From: Azospirillum sp. TSH64
GTDB taxonomy: Bacteria; Pseudomonadota; Alphaproteobacteria; Azospirillales; Azospirillaceae
NCBI RefSeq assembly: GCF_003116035.1
Contig: NZ_LGQW01000015.1
Location: forward strand, 4,147,431 to 4,211,430
Length of the DNA stretch: 64,000 nt
Direction of reading: 5' to 3'
Below the pieces are notes generated by a model that saw nothing but the letters and a program-made list of their open reading frames with translations, did no database searches and was not told the DNA's origin. This document shows, piece after piece, positions 16,831 to 24,698 of this stretch. Positions within the stretch are counted from its first letter, which is position 1; every line of letters begins with the position of its first letter. The translations under genes and the position numbers were made by a program.

Positions 16831-17244
16831 ATGACGCCGGTTCTCCAGTCTCTGACAACCCTTCCGTCATATTTGCTCTTCGCCGTCGTGATGCTGGGGT
16901 TCCTGCTGCTGTTCATCCTGGCCTACACCGCCGTCACCCCGTATCGCGATCTGGCACTGGTTCGTCAGGGGAACACGACCGCCGCCCTGACCCTGGGCGG
17001 TGCCATGATCGGCTTCGCCCTGCCGCTGATGAGCGTCGCCTCGCACACCACCAACATCGTCGATCTGGCGGTGTGGGGCGTGATCGCGCTGGTGTCGCAG
17101 CTGTTGGTCTATGTCATCGGCTCTCGCGTGCTGCTGCCGGATTTCCGCGCCGGTGTCGAAGCCGACCGCACCGCCTACGGCATCCTGCTCGCCAGCCTGT
17201 CCATAGCGGTCGGGCTGCTGAATTACGGCTCGCTGACCTATTGA
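16831..17244 (+). CDS. yjfL: DUF350 membrane protein, YjfL-like
   Basis: 137-aa inner-membrane protein with four hydrophobic segments, of the DUF350 family. It is followed by YjfM-like and YjfC-like genes, the same order as in the E. coli yjf cluster; biochemical function is unknown. Start at 16831 is the last ATG before the first helix (MTPVLQSLTTLPSYLLFAVV) but has only a weak GGATGA ribosome-binding site, so the exact start is uncertain. It is divergent from the TetR gene with a 217-bp shared gap. Confidence 0.8.
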   Translation: MTPVLQSLTTLPSYLLFAVVMLGFLLLFILAYTAVTPYRDLALVRQGNTTAALTLGGAMIGFALPLMSVASHTTNIVDLAVWGVIALVSQLLVYVIGSRVLLPDFRAGVEADRTAYGILLASLSIAVGLLNYGSLTY

Positions 17245-17263
17245 TCCGAGGAAAGGCTTTCCG

Positions 17264-17848
17264 ATGAAGCGCTCGCGCACCGTCGCGGCCCTGTTGCTGG
17301 GCGGCATCAGCCCGCTCCTGTTCGCCTGTGGCGAGGACGGCCCCGAAGAGGCGACCGTCTATCCCTCCGTGGAAGCCTGCACCGCCGAGAAGCCGGCGAG
17401 CGACTGCGCCGAGGCCTTCACCGCCGCCCGCCAGGAGCATCTGGCCGGCGCCCCCCGTTTCGCCAGCCGGGAGGCCTGCGAGGCGGAGATGGGCGATGGT
17501 GCCTGCACTCCGGCCAATGAAGGCATGGGAAGCGGCACCGGGAGCATCTTCGTTCCGGCGCTGGTCGGCTTCATGATCGGCCGCAGCCTGACCGGCGGCT
17601 ACGCCCAGCCGGTCTATTTCGACCGCCAGGGCTATGCCCGCAGCGGCAACACCCGGATCGCCGAGACGCCGCTGCCGCCGCAACGCCGGGACGAAATCCG
17701 TCAGGGCAGCGGGGGCGTGTCCTCCAGTTCCGGCTCCTATTACCGGCCGGGCTCGGGCAATTCGGGAAAGTCCTTTACGGTCACCACGAGCGGGCGCAGC
17801 GCCGGCTTCGGCTCGACCGGGTCGTCGCGCGGCTTCTCGGGGAGCTGA
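17264..17848 (+). CDS. yjfM: DUF1190 lipoprotein, YjfM/YgiB-like
   Basis: 194-aa probable lipoprotein: basic N-terminus, hydrophobic stretch and lipobox LLFAC with Cys22 as the acylation site. The body has paired short Cys-containing repeats (VEACTAEKPASDCAEAF and REACEAEMGDGACT) and a hydrophobic FVPALVGFMIG segment. The tail is strongly Ser/Gly/Arg rich, as in YgiB proteins. It lies 19 bp after the DUF350 gene and 4 bp before the ATP-grasp gene, which indicates one transcript. Function unknown. Confidence 0.8.
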   Translation: MKRSRTVAALLLGGISPLLFACGEDGPEEATVYPSVEACTAEKPASDCAEAFTAARQEHLAGAPRFASREACEAEMGDGACTPANEGMGSGTGSIFVPALVGFMIGRSLTGGYAQPVYFDRQGYARSGNTRIAETPLPPQRRDEIRQGSGGVSSSSGSYYRPGSGNSGKSFTVTTSGRSAGFGSTGSSRGFSGS

Positions 17849-17852
17849 GGCG

Positions 17853-19061
17853 ATGGAACGTGTCCGGACGGCCCCCCGCCCGCAGTGGCAGGCCAAGCTC
17901 GACGAGATCGGCTTTCCCTTCCACACCGACGCCGACGGCACGGCCTATTGGGACGAAAGCGCCTACTGGCGCTTCTCCCTCGCCGAAATCGAGACGTTGG
18001 AGGAGGCCGCCGAAGAGGTCTACCGGCTGTGCGAGAAGGCCGTCGGCCACGTCGTGACGCGCGGCCTGTACGAGGCGGTCGGACTTCCGCGCTGGGCGGC
18101 TCCCGCCATCGAGGCGAGCTGGAAAGAGCGCGACGGGCGGGACATGGCGCTCTACGCCCGTTTCGACTTCGCCTGGGACGGTAAGGGCGGGCCGCCGAAG
18201 GCGCTGGAGCTGAATGCGGAAACGCCGACCTCGCTCTACGAGACCGCCGTCGCCCAATGGTGCTGGCTTCAGGACGTCCATCCCGACGCCGACCAGTTCA
18301 ACAGCCTGGAGGAGGCCCTGGTCGAGCGTTGGCAGGCGCGGATGCAGGCCTTCCCCGCGCTGGCATCGCAGGCCGAGGCGGTGCATTTCGCCTGCCTGAT
18401 GCCGCATCCGGAGGACGAGGCGACCATCGCCTATCTCCAGACCCTTGCCTTGCGCGCCGGCATGACCACCAAGGCGATGCCGATCCAGGCGATCCGCTAC
18501 GACGACGCTTCCGGCTGCTTCCTGGACGATGCCGGCCTGCCGATCCGGCAGCTGATGAAGCTCTATCCGTGGGACTGGATGATCCGGGAGGAGACCGGCC
18601 GCGAACTGGTGACCGCCGCCGCGCAAGGGCGGATCCGGATGATCGAGCCGGCCTGGAAGATGGTGATGGCGTCGAAGGGGCTGTTCGCCCTGCTGTGGGA
18701 GCTGAACCCCGGCCACCCCAACCTGTTGCAGACCTCGCTCGACCGCACCGGCTTTCCGGCGGGGGCTACGGTGGTGGCGAAGCCGCTGCTCGGCCGCGAG
18801 GGCAGCAATGTCAGCATCGCCACCCTCGACGCCGCCGGCTTGCCCATCGGTCAGCCCATCGCCCAGACCGAAGGACCCTATGTCGACGAGGGCTGGGTGT
18901 ACCAGTCCTTCACGCCGCTGGCGGAGGCCGACGGCAACCATGCCGTCTTCGGCGTCTGGATGGCCGGTGGCAAGCCCTGCGGCCTGGGCATCCGCGAGGA
19001 CCGCGCGCTGATCACCGGCAACACCAGCCGCTTCGTCCCGCACATGATCGCACCGCCCTGA
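17853..19061 (+). CDS. yjfC: Glutathionylspermidine synthase-family ATP-grasp protein, YjfC/YgiC-like
   Basis: 402-aa protein of the glutathionylspermidine synthase C-terminal (ATP-grasp amide ligase) family. ALELNAETPTSLYETA (~115-130), WELNPGHPNLLQT and the phosphate/Mg-binding VAKPLLGREGSNVSIA (~306-321) are typical. No amidase half is present, so it is a stand-alone ligase like E. coli YgiC/YjfC. Those join a peptide-like carboxylate to an amine, but their natural substrates are not settled. ATG at 17853 with GAG-rich upstream sequence. It converges on pncA with only 12 bp between stop codons. Confidence 0.85.
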   Translation: MERVRTAPRPQWQAKLDEIGFPFHTDADGTAYWDESAYWRFSLAEIETLEEAAEEVYRLCEKAVGHVVTRGLYEAVGLPRWAAPAIEASWKERDGRDMALYARFDFAWDGKGGPPKALELNAETPTSLYETAVAQWCWLQDVHPDADQFNSLEEALVERWQARMQAFPALASQAEAVHFACLMPHPEDEATIAYLQTLALRAGMTTKAMPIQAIRYDDASGCFLDDAGLPIRQLMKLYPWDWMIREETGRELVTAAAQGRIRMIEPAWKMVMASKGLFALLWELNPGHPNLLQTSLDRTGFPAGATVVAKPLLGREGSNVSIATLDAAGLPIGQPIAQTEGPYVDEGWVYQSFTPLAEADGNHAVFGVWMAGGKPCGLGIREDRALITGNTSRFVPHMIAPP

Positions 19062-19073
19062 GGACGTCTGAGG

Positions 19074-19838
19074 TCACGCGCCGCGGAAGACAAGCTCGTC
19101 GGCGATGATGGCACCGCTCGCCTGCATCAGGTACAGCCCGATGTGGTGGGCGACCGCCTGCGGGTGGGCCGCGGTGTCGGGCAGGCCGAGGCTGCGGGCG
19201 GTGTCGAGCGGCAGGTCGTAAGTGGAGCAGCCCGGCTCATACACGACGATCTCGCGCAGCGGTCCGGTCATTCCGTGGTTGCGCGCCGACAGCAAGGCCT
19301 GCACCGCCTGAAGCACGCAGATGTCGGTGCAGATGCCGTCGACCACCAGCGTCTCGATGCCGTTGGCGGTGATCCAGTCGAACAGCCGGTTCTGGCCCGT
19401 CACGAGGTCGGTCGTGCCGACCACGCCGTTGATGCAGTCCTTGCGCATCAGCGTGACGCCGGGGGTGCCGTCCAGCCAGGACAGTTCCTCGACCAGATTC
19501 TCCTCGCCGGTGCCGGCCTCGCAATGGGGCGGGTAGGGGTATTCGGGCTTGCCCGGCTCATGGGTGTCGAGGAACACCGCGATGGGATGGCCGGCCGAGA
19601 GGAACAGCCGGTTCGTGCGGTCGATCTCGGCGATCATGCAGGTGACCTGGGCGTTGGCGACCGGCGGCGCCAGATTGCCGCCGCCGATGGCGGCGAACCC
19701 GTTCACCGGATCGACGTCGAGCTTCCCAACCCGCTTGCCGGCCAGCGAGACGCTGGCGCTGCGCACCGGCAGCGCGGCGGCGACGGCTTCCAGAGCGGCG
19801 GCGGGGCCGATGGCGAAATTTGCGATGGTCTCGGTCAT
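19074..19838 (-). CDS. pncA: Nicotinamidase
   Basis: 254-aa isochorismatase-fold amidase converting nicotinamide to nicotinate. The catalytic triad can be placed: Asp in KLDVDPVNGF (~40), Lys in LMRKDCING (~130), Cys in DGICTDICVLQ (~170). Metal-binding residues are expected in LDTHEPGKPEYPYPPHC. It is longer than E. coli PncA (213 aa) and closer to the larger plant/alphaproteobacterial type. It is last in the NAD operon, 17 bp after pncB, with AGGAGA ahead of the ATG. Confidence 0.88.
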   Translation of the reverse strand: MTETIANFAIGPAAALEAVAAALPVRSASVSLAGKRVGKLDVDPVNGFAAIGGGNLAPPVANAQVTCMIAEIDRTNRLFLSAGHPIAVFLDTHEPGKPEYPYPPHCEAGTGEENLVEELSWLDGTPGVTLMRKDCINGVVGTTDLVTGQNRLFDWITANGIETLVVDGICTDICVLQAVQALLSARNHGMTGPLREIVVYEPGCSTYDLPLDTARSLGLPDTAAHPQAVAHHIGLYLMQASGAIIADELVFRGA

Positions 19839-19855
19839 GGCGTCTCTCCTGCGGG

Positions 19856-21172
19856 TCAGACCAGCACCGGGACGTTGGCGACGCCCTCGGTACCGAAGAT
19901 GGCGCGGTAACGGGCGACCTCGGAAGCCGGCCCGGTGGCCTTCTCGTAATTGTCGCTGAGCTTGACCGCCCCCTTCCAGGCGCCGTCCACCTCGACCGCG
20001 GTCACCTTGCAGACCAGGCTCAGCGGGTCGAGCCCCTGGCCGTTGCGCGGGTGGCAGTTCCGGAAGTCGGAGGTCAGCAGCGTGCCCCAGCCATAGCCGT
20101 CGCGGATGCGGCCGCCGAAGGTTTGGTGGAGGGTCACGATGTCCTCGACGTCCAGCCCGTCGCTGAACAGGACGCGCTTCTCGCGCGGATCGCGGCCGTG
20201 GCGTTCCAGCCACGCGATGTACTCCTCGCCCGCCGCCACCGGCTCCTTGCTGTCCACCCGCATGCCGGTCCAGTCCGCCACCCAGTCCGGCGCGTCCCGC
20301 AGGAACTGGGTCGAGCCGAAGGTGTCGGGCAGGAACACCAGCATCGAGCCGCCATAGGTCTCCTGCCACAGCCGCAGCACGTCATATTGCGCCACCCGCA
20401 GCTCTCCGTCGGTCCGCGCCAGTGCCGCGACCGTCGTCGGCAGCTCGTGCGCGTTGGTGCCGATGGCTTCCAGATCGTGCTTCATGGCGAGATGGGTGTT
20501 GGAGGTGCCGATGAAGCGCGGACCGAGTTCCGCAGCCATCGTCTCCACCACATACTCCTGCCAGAGGAAGCTGTGCCGCCGCCGCGTGCCGAAATCCGAC
20601 AGGCTGAGATCCTCCAGCGGGCGCAGCCGCTCGATCTTGTCCCACAGGCGGACCTTGGCGCGGGCGTAGAGGATGTCGAGTTCGGTCTCGGTCATGCTGG
20701 CGAGCGCTGCCCGCGTCTTCAGCTCGTTGATGACGCTGAGGGCGTAGATCTCCCACATCGTCGTCATCGCCCACGACCCTTCAAAGTCCAGGCGCCACTG
20801 GCCGTCCTCTTCCGACAGCCGGTAGTCGGGCAGGGCGAAATCCTCGGCGAGCCAGGCGACGAACTCCGGCCGGAAGATCCCGCGCTGGCCATAGAAGGTG
20901 TTGCCCTGGAGCCAGACCGCTTCCGAACGCTTCAGGCGCAGCGTGCGCACATTGTCCAACTGGCGGCGCAGTTCGGCCTCGTCGATGATCCGGGCCAGCT
21001 TCACCGAGCGGGTGCGGTTGATCAGGCTGAAGCGGACCTTCACGTCGCGGAAATGCCGCCAGATGAATTGCAGCATCGCCAGCTTGTACCAGTCGGTGTC
21101 GAGCAGCGACCGGACGATGAAGTCGGTGGCGAAATTGTGATTGTGGGCGCGGCTGCTGAAATTGACGAGCAT
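19856..21172 (-). CDS. pncB: Nicotinate phosphoribosyltransferase
   Basis: 438-aa enzyme forming nicotinate mononucleotide from nicotinate and PRPP, with ATP hydrolysis. Family blocks are present: LLDTDWYKLAMLQ at the start (~24-36), FGTRRRHSFLWQ (~170-181), GTSNTHLAMKHDLEAIGTNA (~195-214) and the phosphate-binding C-terminal region with FSDGLDVED. ATG at 21172 follows AGGAGG. It acts directly on the product of the adjacent PncA. Confidence 0.93.
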   Translation of the reverse strand: MLVNFSSRAHNHNFATDFIVRSLLDTDWYKLAMLQFIWRHFRDVKVRFSLINRTRSVKLARIIDEAELRRQLDNVRTLRLKRSEAVWLQGNTFYGQRGIFRPEFVAWLAEDFALPDYRLSEEDGQWRLDFEGSWAMTTMWEIYALSVINELKTRAALASMTETELDILYARAKVRLWDKIERLRPLEDLSLSDFGTRRRHSFLWQEYVVETMAAELGPRFIGTSNTHLAMKHDLEAIGTNAHELPTTVAALARTDGELRVAQYDVLRLWQETYGGSMLVFLPDTFGSTQFLRDAPDWVADWTGMRVDSKEPVAAGEEYIAWLERHGRDPREKRVLFSDGLDVEDIVTLHQTFGGRIRDGYGWGTLLTSDFRNCHPRNGQGLDPLSLVCKVTAVEVDGAWKGAVKLSDNYEKATGPASEVARYRAIFGTEGVANVPVLV

Positions 21173-21202
21173 GGCTGAAACCTCCTGTTCTCGCTGACCG
21201 GG

Positions 21203-22927
21203 TCACAGCCCGTAATGGTTGGTGACCGGCAGGCGCCAGCCCGGCCCGTAGGTCCGTTCGGTGACGACGACGCCCGGAGGGCTCTGGTCGCGCTTGTACT
21301 GCGCCCGCGCCGTCAGGCGGGCGATGCGCTCGGCATAGGCGGTGGAGATCGGCTGGCCGACGGCGGCACTCGCCAGTTCGGCGGCACGGTCCGCCCCGTT
21401 CAGCCCCTCGACCATGGTGGCGAGCACCGCGTCGAGATGTTCGTAGGCGCCCAAGGCCTGCTCGTCGGTCTGTCCCTCGCGCAGTTCGGCACTCGGCGGC
21501 TTGGCGATGATACGGTCCGGCATCACGGCCCCCTGCGGGCCGAGCAGTCCTTCGGGGCGGTGCGTGTTGCGCCAGCGCGCCAGCCGGAAGACCACCGTCT
21601 TGTAGACGTCCTTCAGCACCGAATAGCCGCCGCACATGTCGCCATAGAGGGTCGCATAGCCCACGCTCATCTCGCTCTTGTTGCCGGTGCTCAGCACCAT
21701 CAGCCCAAGCCGGTTGGACAGGGCCATCAGCGTCATGCCGCGCGCCCGCGCCTGGACATTCTCGAAGGTGGTGTCGTCCGCCGGCACCGGATGGCCCTCG
21801 AAGACCGGGGCGAGCATGCCGTCGAAGGCGTCCATCGCCGGCGCTATCGGCACGGTCAGCAGGCGGGTGCCGAGCAGGGAAGCGGCCCGTTCGGCATCCT
21901 CCATGCTCTCCACCGAGGTGTAGGGCGACGGCATCCGCACCGGCAGCACGCGCCCGGCGCCCAGCGCGTCCACAGCGACGGCGGCCGACAGGGCGCTGTC
22001 GATGCCGCCCGACATGCCGAGCACCACGCCGGGAAAGCCGTTCTTGTCCACATAGTCGCGCAGGCCCAGCACCAGCGCCCGATACATCGCCTCGGTCTCG
22101 TCGGGATAGCCGTTCGGCAGCATGCCGAGCACGTCGCCGCGCCGCAGGTCGATGCCGCCGTCCTCGCCGCGCTCCAGCGTGATGTCGAACTCGCACTCCC
22201 GGAAGCCGGCCTGGGCGATCACCAGCCCGGCCCGGTCCATCGCATAGCTTCCGCCATCGAACACCAGGCTGTCCTGTCCCCCGGCCTGATTGACGTAGAG
22301 GATCGGCAGGCCGGTGGCCTTGACCGTGCGCCGGCCGATGGCGAGCCGGACCGCCTGCTTTCCGGTCCTGAAATGCGAGCCGTTCGGCACGATCAGGATC
22401 TCGGCCCCTTCGGCCGCCAGCGCCTGGGCGACCTTGCCGTGCCAGAAATCCTCGCAGATGCCGATGCCCAGGCGGAAGCCGCGGAAATCGACGGGCGCGG
22501 GCATCGGGCCGGGGGCGAAGACCCGCTTCTCGTCATAGACCTCGTCGTTCGGCAGCGTGTGCTTGAGCACGATCTTCATCGACCCGTCGGTCTCGATGAG
22601 AAAGGCGGCGTTGTAGGGCAGGGCGGCGCCGTCGAGCGGTCCGCCGACCAGCACCGCCGGCCCGCCGTCGCCCCGCATCTCACCGGCCAGCGCATCGAGC
22701 GCCGCGCGGAAATCGCGCCGGAAGCCGGGACGCAGCACCAGATCCTGAAGCGGATAGCCGCTGCCGAAGCACTCGCTGAACACCAGCAGGTCGGCCTTGC
22801 CGCGATACTGCGCGCGATGGCGGCGGACGATGTCGAAATTGCCCTGCAACGCGCCGACCGTGGGGTTGGCCTGGACGCAGACGATGCGCAAGGTGGAAGA
22901 GGTGTTGGTGGAAGAGGTGTTGGACAT
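21203..22927 (-). CDS. nadE: Glutamine-dependent NAD+ synthetase
   Basis: 574-aa two-domain enzyme. An N-terminal nitrilase-type glutaminase (~1-270) has Glu in FSECFGSGYP, Lys in KHTLPNDEVYDEKR and Cys near 156 in GICEDFWH. It feeds ammonia to the C-terminal synthetase with PP-loop GMSGGIDSALSAA (~302-314). It amidates deamido-NAD to NAD. The start is placed at 22927 (MSNTSSTN...) because AAAGGAG lies just ahead of it; the frame upstream lacks a better site. The ribosome-binding site is inside a perfect hairpin (22928-22944). Confidence 0.93.
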   Translation of the reverse strand: MSNTSSTNTSSTLRIVCVQANPTVGALQGNFDIVRRHRAQYRGKADLLVFSECFGSGYPLQDLVLRPGFRRDFRAALDALAGEMRGDGGPAVLVGGPLDGAALPYNAAFLIETDGSMKIVLKHTLPNDEVYDEKRVFAPGPMPAPVDFRGFRLGIGICEDFWHGKVAQALAAEGAEILIVPNGSHFRTGKQAVRLAIGRRTVKATGLPILYVNQAGGQDSLVFDGGSYAMDRAGLVIAQAGFRECEFDITLERGEDGGIDLRRGDVLGMLPNGYPDETEAMYRALVLGLRDYVDKNGFPGVVLGMSGGIDSALSAAVAVDALGAGRVLPVRMPSPYTSVESMEDAERAASLLGTRLLTVPIAPAMDAFDGMLAPVFEGHPVPADDTTFENVQARARGMTLMALSNRLGLMVLSTGNKSEMSVGYATLYGDMCGGYSVLKDVYKTVVFRLARWRNTHRPEGLLGPQGAVMPDRIIAKPPSAELREGQTDEQALGAYEHLDAVLATMVEGLNGADRAAELASAAVGQPISTAYAERIARLTARAQYKRDQSPPGVVVTERTYGPGWRLPVTNHYGL

Positions 22928-22944
22928 GGCAAAGCTCCTTTGCC
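22928..22944 (-). promoter_or_regulatory. Hairpin enclosing the nadE ribosome-binding site
   Basis: On the minus strand GGCAAAG, GAG loop, CTTTGCC: 7-bp perfect arms directly abutting the nadE ATG. The AAAGGAG Shine-Dalgarno is half in the stem and half in the loop. nadM has an analogous hairpin with different outer arm bases that still pair. Confidence 0.55.
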
Positions 22945-23024
22945 GAATGCCGCCGGTCTGTCCGGCGGGCTTGATCGTCATGGTGTGATGCGACCCTGAC
23001 CATGGGAGCGGACTCCGGTCCGGT

Positions 23025-24158
23025 TCAGTTGTTGGACTGGGCGATCAGGGTCTGGATGATGTGGTAGTGATCCTCGAACATCCGTTCGGGATCGATGTCG
23101 GCAATCGGCATCCAGCGGGCCGATCTGGCGTCGTCGCCGCCGCGCACCTTGGGGAATCCCTCGTCGGTCGGCTTGAGCTGGATGAGGAAGGCCTGCGTCA
23201 CCGTGCGCCCGCGCGTCGAGCGGTAGGGGTGATCGAAGATCTGGCTGGCGCGGATGCCGCCCTCCAGGAAGCCCACCGGAATCTTGAGCTTCGTCTCCTC
23301 CCGCAACTCCCGGATCATAGCGTCCCTGATCCGCTCATGCTGCCCGACGAAGCCCCCGGGCAGCGCCAGCAGGCCGCGCCCCGGCAATCCGCGGCGTTCG
23401 ACCAGCAGGACATGGCCGGACAGAACAACCACCGCATCGGCGGTCAGGAATGTGGGAGGGTAGGGGGCGTTGGCCCAGCCCGCCTTGTATTTGGCGATGT
23501 AGGCGCTTTCCTCGGCCAGCCGTTTGTACTCGTCGGTGCCCGCGAACTCGGCCAGGAAGGCGGCGACAGTGGCGGGCAGGGCCTCCTTCCACTCCTCCAG
23601 CGCCGCCGCCGGGTCGGTGAAATAGGCATCGCGGATCGGCGTCGCCGAAATCCCCCGGACATTCGCACACTCCACGGCGCCCCATTGCGGGAACATGCGC
23701 AGATAGTAGCTGCTGTGGTCCTTCGCATGACCGATCAGCCCGATTTTTGGGGGCGAGCCGTCGGCAGGCCGGTGGTGCTGCACGGCGACGCCGTGCACTG
23801 CGGCCTGGACATCGCGGATCCATTCCAGGTCGTTGTAGCGGTCGATGAGGGGAAGCACGGTGATGCGCCCGCACTCTTCCGGCGTGAAGGCGCCCTCGAT
23901 GCAGGCGCGTACCTCTTCGAAGCGGAAGGGATTGCGGTGGCTGCGCGCCTGACGCGACGATCCGACCAGCACGATCAGATGCCGGCCCAGCGACAGGGCC
24001 CGCTTCATGACGGTGAGATGGCCGATATGGAAGGGGCGGAAGCGGCCGACGAAGACCAGGAAGTCGAAGCCTGAGGCGCTCTGCGCGCCGGGGGCCGCGG
24101 TCTTCTGCGGCAAGGACAGGGTGCCGGACTCGCGTCCGGTCGGAGAGACGGTGGTCAT
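23025..24158 (-). CDS. nadM: Bifunctional nicotinamide-nucleotide adenylyltransferase / Nudix hydrolase
   Basis: 377-aa fusion like cyanobacterial Slr0787. The N-terminal adenylyltransferase has GRFRPFHIGH (~33-42), giving the HxGH nucleotidyl-transfer motif, and a later SSRQARSHRNPF. It couples (nicotinamide/nicotinate) mononucleotide with ATP. The C-terminal Nudix domain shows GGFVGQHERIRDAMIRELRE with EE following (~265-287), the expected hydrolase box, acting on ADP-ribose in relatives. ATG at 24158 is chosen for the AAGGAG ahead of it. First gene of the NAD operon nadM-nadE-pncB-pncA. Confidence 0.9.
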   Translation of the reverse strand: MTTVSPTGRESGTLSLPQKTAAPGAQSASGFDFLVFVGRFRPFHIGHLTVMKRALSLGRHLIVLVGSSRQARSHRNPFRFEEVRACIEGAFTPEECGRITVLPLIDRYNDLEWIRDVQAAVHGVAVQHHRPADGSPPKIGLIGHAKDHSSYYLRMFPQWGAVECANVRGISATPIRDAYFTDPAAALEEWKEALPATVAAFLAEFAGTDEYKRLAEESAYIAKYKAGWANAPYPPTFLTADAVVVLSGHVLLVERRGLPGRGLLALPGGFVGQHERIRDAMIRELREETKLKIPVGFLEGGIRASQIFDHPYRSTRGRTVTQAFLIQLKPTDEGFPKVRGGDDARSARWMPIADIDPERMFEDHYHIIQTLIAQSNN

Positions 24159-24160
24159 GC

Positions 24161-24179
24161 TCAGCAAGCTCCTTGCTGA
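24161..24179 (-). promoter_or_regulatory. Hairpin enclosing the nadM ribosome-binding site
   Basis: Minus strand: TCAGCAAG, GAG loop, CTTGCTGA, 8-bp perfect arms ending 2 nt before the nadM ATG. AAGGAG spans stem and loop. Same architecture as the nadE hairpin, but the outer stem bases differ with pairing kept. Confidence 0.55.
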
Positions 24180-24183
24180 AAGA

Positions 24184-24206
24184 GTGCCGCAGTCTATCTG
24201 CGGCAC
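24184..24206 (-). promoter_or_regulatory. Inverted repeat at the nadM transcription start (operator or 5' hairpin)
   Basis: Arms GTGCCGCAG (24184-24192) and CTGCGGCAC (24198-24206), 9 bp perfect with a 5-nt centre. It starts a few bases downstream of the predicted -10, so it would be a repressor site at +1 or the first hairpin of the leader. It may be the control point of NAD salvage. Confidence 0.55.
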
Positions 24207-24210
24207 ACAA

Positions 24211-24239
24211 ACGATACGGGCTCGGCGGACATTTCTCAA
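24211..24239 (-). promoter_or_regulatory. Sigma-70 promoter of the NAD operon
   Basis: Minus strand -35 TTGAGA (24234-24239), 17-bp spacer, -10 TATCGT (24211-24216). It is the only reasonable match in the short gap upstream of nadM, and it places the start just ahead of the inverted repeat. Confidence 0.5.
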
Positions 24240-24300
24240 GGCCCCCAGATATGCTCTTTGGGAGCAATACGGTTGGCCGAGCCGCATGGCTGCCCAAAAT

Positions 24301-24642
24301 CTATCGCTCGCCTGTGCCGCCCACCTCGCGGAACCAGTCGGCATAGGGTGTCGTACGGACCATGTGCCGGTTCAGGTCCGGCGCACCATCGGGCCACCAG
24401 ACGGGTCCGCGCTCGCCGAGCGCGCGCTTGGCCTGATCGACGGCAGCATGCGCCGCCGCTTCTCCATCGCTGTCCCCGGCCCGTCTCGCGGTCGCCACGG
24501 CCCGGCGGGCCCGCATCAGATCGGCAACCAGGCCGGCGCGGGCCTCGTCCGACAAAGCCGGGTTGGCCGTGCGCCACAGACGTCCGCGCACGACGATGTA
24601 GCGGCCATCGGGGGTGGTGAGCGGGCTGGGCTTGGTGGACAA
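24301..24642 (-). CDS. 113-aa protein of unknown function with TTG start
   Basis: Soluble, Arg/Ala-rich protein. It begins MSTKPSPLTTPDGRYIVVRG and ends near GGTGER. The middle is a helical Ala/Arg stretch and the C-terminal third has PVWWPDGAPDLNRHMV and TPYADWF. I recall similar short proteins of unknown function across alphaproteobacteria. The TTG start at 24642 is supported by GGAGG five bases ahead. Last gene of the minus-strand block, 56 bp after the FMN oxidase gene, and only 94 bp from the end of the nadM leader. Confidence 0.65.
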   Translation of the reverse strand: MSTKPSPLTTPDGRYIVVRGRLWRTANPALSDEARAGLVADLMRARRAVATARRAGDSDGEAAAHAAVDQAKRALGERGPVWWPDGAPDLNRHMVRTTPYADWFREVGGTGER

Positions 24643-24698
24643 GAGAACCTCCGACGCGTCTGCCGAATGAACAGCACAGGCGTCGAAACGGACCGCGC

